Shown here: positions 17,766 through 22,053 of the stretch, piece after piece
Layout: every line of letters starts with the position of its first letter
Numbering within the stretch: position 1 is the first letter of the stretch
Assembly: GCA_000310025.1 (NCBI GenBank)
Contig: FN648195.1
Span: 3,025-25,077 of the forward strand
DNA: 22,053 nucleotides
Reading direction: 5' to 3'
Source of the DNA: Ectocarpus siliculosus
Taxonomy: Eukaryota; Sar; Phaeophyceae; Ectocarpales; Ectocarpaceae
Position numbers and translations under genes: made by a program
The notes under the pieces: generated by a model
What the model was told of the DNA's origin: nothing
What the model saw: the letters and a program-made list of their open reading frames with translations, nothing else
The model's database searches: none

Positions 17766-19079
17766 GTGAGCGATATTGTGTACCAGAGTGGTTGAGCAAG
17801 GTGCAGCATTAGTAGCGAAAGAGTTGTAGTATGCGGCACAGCGGTAGCGAAAAGAGTGGTAATAATATGCCGCAGTAGAGTGGTAGAACAAGTGCAGCGG
17901 TAGAAAAAAAAGAGTGGCAGAGCAGTACAGCGGTAGCGAACGAGTGGTAAAACAATCTACAACAGCAGTAGCGAATGGTTGAACAAGGCAGCATAATACT
18001 ACGTTGAGCGAATTCCTCTGCAGGACCTGTGAGCTCCAGCCTGCGGTACGCCGCTCCCGGCTTGTCCGGGGAGAGGCGGTTTCATCTCTGGTCCCAGCGT
18101 TCTGAAGAATGTTCTGTGCATGTGCGCCCCAACAACATCAAAATGAACACATGACACACTTGTTCTACCTGGCGCTTCTGAGCGTGTTGCTTCATTTATT
18201 TATCGTGCGTGGGCGATCACGTGTAGTTGATCTCATGTAGTGTGCAAGTGTTTGTAGGCGGGCACCTGGGTCTGCAAACAGGGTACCAGCTCGTTCTGCT
18301 CCCCCGTTTCCTTGCTCGTTCCACCGGTTCTACCACTGGGCAGGCAGAAGCGTCTCCGGCACCGTCAAATGCCAATCAGCCCTATTCAGTCCCGCTACTT
18401 CCCTCCTCGATTGTTTGCAGCGGTTCCTCCGGCACACGATAGGCGCCGAGGTCCGCACGGTGGCTGTGTCCTTCCCCCAGTTCTTCGGGCACCCGCTGGA
18501 GAGACTCATTGCGCCGAGGCACGCGTTTCTCGTCTCCAACGGCCGCCCATCAGGTGCGTGGGGCGTGCTTCAAAGGCCACAGACGATCCTCCAGGTAGAC
18601 AGAAAGAGGCAGAACCCTTTCCGGGAAAGCCCACCCAAGCGGATCGGTGGAGCTGGCTCTTGTGCAAGAGAGAGGCAGGGTTTGGGGTGTGTGGGTTTTG
18701 GTTCTGAACAGTGGTCCCTCAGAAGCAGCCACCTGGACAGACCGAACGACCGCGCGTGTGGGTGCGCTTTCCCTGTCGGAGAGTCCCAGGTGGTGCTTGC
18801 TTGCTTTACCTGAGATGAATCTTTTGAAGCGCCGTGGATTTTAGCTCCGAGAGACGTGCGTGAGGTTTGGGCGTGTCCTTTGTGCAGTGCTGCGAGATTT
18901 TACTCAAGAGTTTTATTCGGTTTTTTGTACTCGTGTGAATTCGCCCGTCGTTGTCGCACTTATCATACACATGTGTGTCTGCTACCTACCCTGTTGCCAG
19001 GGGATCGGCTCCTGGAGACAGGGTGCCGAGGTCTGAGGCGGATGTTGGAGCTGCCCGTAAACAGGCGAGACAAAGCGTG
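17240..19079 (+). CDS. mTERF-family gene, partial (5' end not found)
   Basis: Exons 17240-17765 and 18421-18553 are well supported, with 19001-19079 as a likely continuation. The first exon ends GLPAKL and the second starts RFLRHTIGA, joining in phase 0 across donor CTC|GTGAGC and acceptor TTTGCAG. Together they give two mTERF motifs: LRSVLGLASDQVDMMLESFP with DPDKLGLPAKLRFL, and VSFPQFFGHPLERLIAPRH. mTERF proteins are helical-repeat nucleic-acid binders acting in mitochondria or plastids. The first exon also has Asn-rich, Gly-rich and acidic (D x6) low-complexity stretches. N-terminal exons, including any transit peptide, are missing from what I can identify. Confidence 0.7.
17782..17999. 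repeat. Imperfect minisatellite just inside the mTERF intron
   Basis: Units of roughly 24-37 bp around AGAGTGGTAGAACAAGTGCA and GCGGTAGCGAA recur about seven times with indels. The array begins some 17 bp after the predicted 5' splice site. Confidence 0.75.
18421..18553 (+). CDS. mTERF exon with FPQFFG...LIAPRH motif
   Basis: 44 codons plus one base, acceptor TTGTTTGCAG|CGG and donor CATCAG|GTGCGT. Residues 1-8 RFLRHTIG and 16-33 AVSFPQFFGHPLERLIAP are hallmark mTERF sequence. Confidence 0.75.
19001..19079 (+). CDS. Possible C-terminal mTERF exon
   Basis: After acceptor TGTTGCCAG the phase fits the preceding exon and gives GDRLLETGCRGLRRMLEL, then PVNRRDKA and a TGA. The GLRRMLELP stretch is plausible for the helix after an mTERF APRH motif. 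An alternative is splicing at the internal donor CCC|GTAAAC (after 19056) to the poly-Gln frame at 19162. Confidence 0.4.
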
Positions 19080-19161
19080 AACTCACACACAGCAGCAGCA
19101 GTTGTCCGTTTTCAACAGGGTGCACGCTGTGCGCTCGTGAGACGAATCAGTTTTTTTTCAG

Positions 19162-19557
19162 CAGCAGCAGCAGCAGCAGCGGCAAGGGGGGCACACCTTT
19201 CCGGGCCAATTCCGGCCTCCGGAGCTGATCTCGGCGTGTTTCCTACCCCAAGAGGGGGCTACGGTGCTTTCAATGCTCTTGTCCCGTTGCTGTTCGCCGA
19301 GATGTCAACCGATCGGCCGATCCCTGACTGTCGGTGCTCGGAGAGCCCACAGATCGCTCCAAACCGGGGGTCCCCTGAATGAAGGAGTGCTCACACGCGC
19401 CCTTGGCCCAAACCAACGCGAAAGCAAAGCACGCTGTACGCGCTTGGTGGCCGGAGGGGGCGGACGGAGGGGTAGTGGATTTGGTTTTCCAGCGCAAGAG
19501 GCTTTCGTTCCGATGATGATGGCCTCCCGGGAGGGGTCCCTAGGCTACGTAAAATAA
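19162..19557 (+). other. Open frame after a (CAG)7 acceptor; alternative last mTERF exon
   Basis: T8 followed by (CAG)7 forms a strong run of alternative acceptors. From the first CAG the phase-0 frame (six Gln, then RQGGHTFPGQFRPPEL) stays open to TAA at 19555-19557. It contains ATVLSMLLSR and is otherwise Arg/Gly/Ser-rich without a domain. It is either an alternative terminal exon or a chance frame. Confidence 0.25.
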
Positions 19558-19604
19558 CACGCCCAATAATCACGCTCATGGGGCATTCATTCACTCCGAC
19601 GTCC

Positions 19605-19612
19605 TATATAAA
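19605..19612 (+). promoter_or_regulatory. TATA box of the ankyrin gene
   Basis: TATATAAA lies 50 nt upstream of the ATG at 19662. A start site about 25-30 nt downstream would leave a leader of roughly 25 nt. The position is plausible; no other core element was checked. Confidence 0.45.
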
Positions 19613-19661
19613 CATATACCCTGCTGCTGCGTGATGCGATGAGAACAGATTTGTGGTGGAG

Positions 19662-19780
19662 ATGGTTCCCGGCCGTGAGGTGTCTGACTACCGCCGGTTC
19701 GAGCAGGCGTTTCTACGGGGGCCGTTCGATGCCGCCAGGAAGGGCGACGGGGAAACCCTGCGGCTTTTACGCTCCCATGG
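19662..19780 (+). CDS. Ankyrin gene exon 1
   Basis: 39 codons plus two bases, ending CAT GG|GTGTGT. The donor GT is the first unit of a (GT)14 tract. The helix FDAARKGDGETLRLLRSHG begins the ankyrin stack. Confidence 0.75.
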
Positions 19781-20560
19781 GTGTGTGTGTGTGTGTGTGT
19801 GTGTGTGTTGCTTTAGTTAACATCGACCGCGCTAACCAGTTGACCGATAAGAAGACGTGCGTCTTACATGTGTGTGTGTTTTCGCCCCATCTGTTCTGAG
19901 AGGGCACGATGGCTCAAAACAGGCTTATTGAGTAGATGGGAACACCGGTGAATAGCGACTCCAACTGTAGTTTGGCACCGTGCGATTGCGGAGAAAGTAT
20001 GTTTATCTCTCTTGTGCAGCACGTCGAGGTAATGCCTGCTTGAATGCTGGGATCACGAGGTCAAGCCTTTGAGCCTTCAGAAACCGAACACAAACACGCG
20101 GGGCAACACACAGGACGACACCATACGCCGTGCATCCGCCTGAACCAGGGACGCCCAGCGCAAGACCGCGGCTGTTGTTATCATCCGATTGCATGTCTCT
20201 CTTTGCCCGTTCACCTGCGGAGCCCCCCCTCCCCCCCCTCCTCTTCGTCGTTTCCATTGAATCGCGTGTGACGTTTCGTACAGGTGGGACTGCTGGGAGA
20301 CCGACAGACGAGGGCGCACGGCGCTGTTCTGGGCAGCCGGCGGGGGCTCCGTAGAGGCATGCAAGGCGTTAGTGGAGGGGGAGGGGGGGCTCCGGCCGCA
20401 AGATTCAGGCGGCGACGGGTCGACTCCGCTGCACTGGGCGGTGGCCGGGGTGGAGACGAGACGATTCGGCACCGGCGGGCACGTCAACGTAGGTGCATGC
20501 CGTTTTGTCTGTCCCGCTCCCTGTTGTCTCTGTGTCTTTCTGTCGCTCTCTCTCTCTCTC

Positions 20561-20615
<55 letters not shown>

Positions 20616-20620
20616 TTCTC

Positions 20621-20700
<80 letters not shown>

Positions 20701-20775
20701 TTTCTCCCTCTCTGTGTCTTTCTGTCTCTGTCTCTCAGTCCCTTTCTCTCGCCTTCCTCCTGTGTGTGCTTCTTC

Positions 20776-20856
<81 letters not shown>

Positions 20857-21718
20857 ATCTACGGTTGCCCACCTATCCACAACCTCCTCACCACCGTCCA
20901 CACTTCACCGTGGCTGCCATCGCAATTTCTTCCGTGCCGCAGGTCTGCCGGTGGCTCCTGGACCTCGGCGTCGACACCAAGGCGAGAACCTCCGAGGGAA
21001 ACACGGTCGTCATGTGGGCAGCGTGGGCGGGGGGTCTCGACGCCACGAGGTTCGACAACGGCGGTGCCCCTCTTGTTTTGCCAAAGTTTACAAGCGTACT
21101 CCGACAATAACAATTGACACCCTCACGCGCAAGGCCGCGCAAACTTTGAGTGGTAGGGTAGGGCACGAAGAACGACGAACGAAATGATTGCTAGAATTGG
21201 TGTGCAACACATCAAACAGCATTTCGCGCCTTCCTGCCTGTTGGCTGACGCTTATTTGTTGTCGAGGATGAATTGTGCAAATAACCGTTCATTTATCAGT
21301 TGACCCGCCCCGCAGAAGGAGAGGTTCCGGAAGACAAGAGTGGTGGAAATTTCGCTTTGTGGTTGTCTCGGATTGGTTCGGGGGGGGGGAAAGATTTGCG
21401 AAGGATTTTTTTCGAGGGACAATCAAGCTCACACACGGCCGACCTCATTCTCTCTCTCCCTCCTTTTACTTCACGGAAATGACTCAGGTGGTCCTTGACT
21501 CGCGTTGACAGCTGAGAAGGCTTCGCTTGGCCCCGTTGTTTCAACACCTCAACACCAGACAAATGATGATTGGTGACAGCAACAACTACTACAACCAACA
21601 ACAATAACGATAGGTGGGCAGTGGAGGAGGCTGGCGCACTTGATGTGGACGCGGCCAACGCGAACGGGTGCACCGTGGCTCACTGGGCCTCGTCGGGCGG
21701 CGACGAGGCTGTTTGCAG
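19662..21718 (+). CDS. Ankyrin-repeat protein gene, 5' part (continues beyond the window)
   Basis: Four exons join in phase: 19662-19780, 20284-20488, 20943-21049 and 21614-21718. The ATG at 19662 is the first after an in-frame TGA at 19632. The product starts MVPGREVSDYRRFEQAF, then FDAARKGDGETLRLLRSHG. Later ankyrin units include RGRTALFWAAGGGSVEACK, GSTPLHWAV, HVNVCRWLLDLGVD, GNTVVMWAAWAGGLDATR and GCTVAHWASSGG. Ankyrin repeats mediate protein-protein binding; no catalytic domain is visible. The last exon ends at VCR with donor GTACGC, so further repeats lie to the right of the window. Confidence 0.8.
19781..19850 (+). repeat. (GT)14 tract and fourth copy of the dispersed element
   Basis: (GT)14 at 19781-19808 leads after 12 nt to CATCGACCGCGCTAAC (19821-19836), then CAGTTGACCGATAAG. 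This is the same order as in the three minus-strand copies at 100-384, where the GT-rich tail is shorter. The copy starts exactly at the exon 1 splice donor. Confidence 0.8.
20284..20488 (+). CDS. Ankyrin gene exon 2
   Basis: One base plus 68 codons, acceptor TTTCGTACAG|G and donor AAC|GTAGGT. It codes DRRGRTALFWAAGGGSVEAC and DGSTPLHWAVAGV, i.e. about two ankyrin units. The phases fit both neighbours. Confidence 0.8.
20521..20855 (+). repeat. Long CT/CTGT microsatellite in ankyrin intron 2
   Basis: About 335 bp are almost purely pyrimidine on the plus strand. (CT)n runs are interspersed with (CTGT)n. The tract fills most of the intron 20489-20942 and creates artificial Leu/Ser-rich frames. 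Confidence 0.95.
20943..21049 (+). CDS. Ankyrin gene exon 3
   Basis: 35 codons plus two bases, acceptor GTGCCGCAG|GTC and donor ACGAG|GTTCG. It reads VCRWLLDLGVDTKAR and SEGNTVVMWAAWAGGLDAT, completing one repeat and starting another. Confidence 0.8.
21050..21613 (+). other. Ankyrin gene intron 3
   Basis: The intron is bounded by GTTCGA and CGATAG. It contains no recognisable exon. The acceptor lacks a clear pyrimidine tract; it is preceded by an AAC/ACA-rich stretch. Confidence 0.6.
21614..21718 (+). CDS. Ankyrin gene exon 4
   Basis: One base plus 34 codons and two bases, acceptor ACGATAG|G and donor TTTGCAG|GTACGC. It reads WAVEEAGALDVDAANANG and CTVAHWASSGGDEAVC, a full ankyrin unit. The phase continues exon 3. 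Confidence 0.78.
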
Positions 21719-22053
21719 GTACGCTATTCACTTGTTGTGCGCGTGCATTTTTGGGCGGCGGCATCGCGCGTTCGCTTTTCACTAGCGATACCCACCCACC
21801 CACCCACCCACCCCCCGGCGTTTCGTAGATGTTTCTTCGAATCTTCAGTCCAACAGCAGTCGTGTATCATTTGATTCCGGCATCCTCTTCGTCGTGGAGC
21901 AAAAGAGGTTTTGAGATTCGGTCCGGGGGTGTGGTATCTTGTGCAATCTACGGTAGTTGGCTTCACGCGCCCGAACGTTGGGGGACCGAAACGGACACCA
22001 AAATGTCCCACACTTTGGTGCTACAGCATCGATTCCGATGTCCATCCCTTACT
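21719..22053 (+). other. Ankyrin intron 4, running off the window
   Basis: It contains a (CCCA)n run at 21791-21814. Two possible acceptors (TTTCGTAG at about 21828 and TACGGTAG at about 21957) lead to frames without ankyrin character, so the next exon probably lies outside. Confidence 0.45.

Noticed and set aside
20284-21187. Long plus-strand frames (over 270 codons) and Arg/Glu-rich minus-strand frames across 20484-20901
   Set aside because: They are open only because CT and CTGT repeats contain no stops. The real coding parts are the short ankyrin exons with splice sites on either side.
1-22053. tRNA, rRNA, CRISPR arrays and bacterial-type promoters or terminators
   Set aside because: None was seen by reading. 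The window is intron-rich eukaryotic sequence, so the bacterial categories do not apply.

Overview
The window is nuclear DNA of a eukaryote with many GT-AG introns. It looks most like a brown alga (Ectocarpus-like stramenopile). The main reason is a minus-strand gene built from symmetric 126-nt exons, each coding one 42-residue tetratricopeptide (TPR) unit. One repeat per exon is the known layout of the expanded TPR receptor-like genes of brown algae. No bacterial operon structure, rRNA, tRNA or CRISPR array is visible. The organism call is an inference from gene architecture, not from a database match.

Layout. Positions 1-2009 are gene-poor and rich in small repeats: a (GT)n-tailed dispersed element, a 72-bp tandem duplication and a TAGAGGG array. 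At 2010-2949 (+) lie the last two exons of a gene whose exon reads like the C-terminal half of a GRIP (golgin Golgi-targeting) domain. At 3930-4484 (+) there is an unrecognised reading frame interrupted by one stop.

The centre, 4634-14582 (-), is one large gene. It has an N-terminal RelA/SpoT-like nucleotidyltransferase domain in two exons, a helical linker exon, six intact TPR cassettes and a terminal TPR exon with the stop. Between them sit one cassette broken by a 1-nt insertion and about nine decayed cassettes. The first RelA/SpoT exon also carries a 2-nt insertion, so the allele as read is broken unless the sequence is wrong there. The introns hold a 1,034-bp element with near-perfect 34-bp terminal inverted repeats, which carries a higher-order minisatellite, and a family of TAAGAAA-rich repeats.

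Positions 14583-17239 hold little recognisable except a perfect 104-bp tandem duplication. At 17240-19079 (+) is a partial mTERF-family gene (organellar nucleic-acid binding), with clear mTERF motifs split over two exons. At 19662-21718 (+) is the 5' part of an ankyrin-repeat gene with a TATA box. Its first 5' splice site lies exactly at the edge of a (GT)14 tract belonging to a fourth copy of the dispersed element, and its second intron is a ~335-bp CT-rich tract. The gene runs off the right edge.

The most notable system is the TPR cassette array: intact and dead modules in all stages of decay, with conserved intronic flanks. This is what an exon-duplicating, exon-shuffling receptor locus would leave behind.
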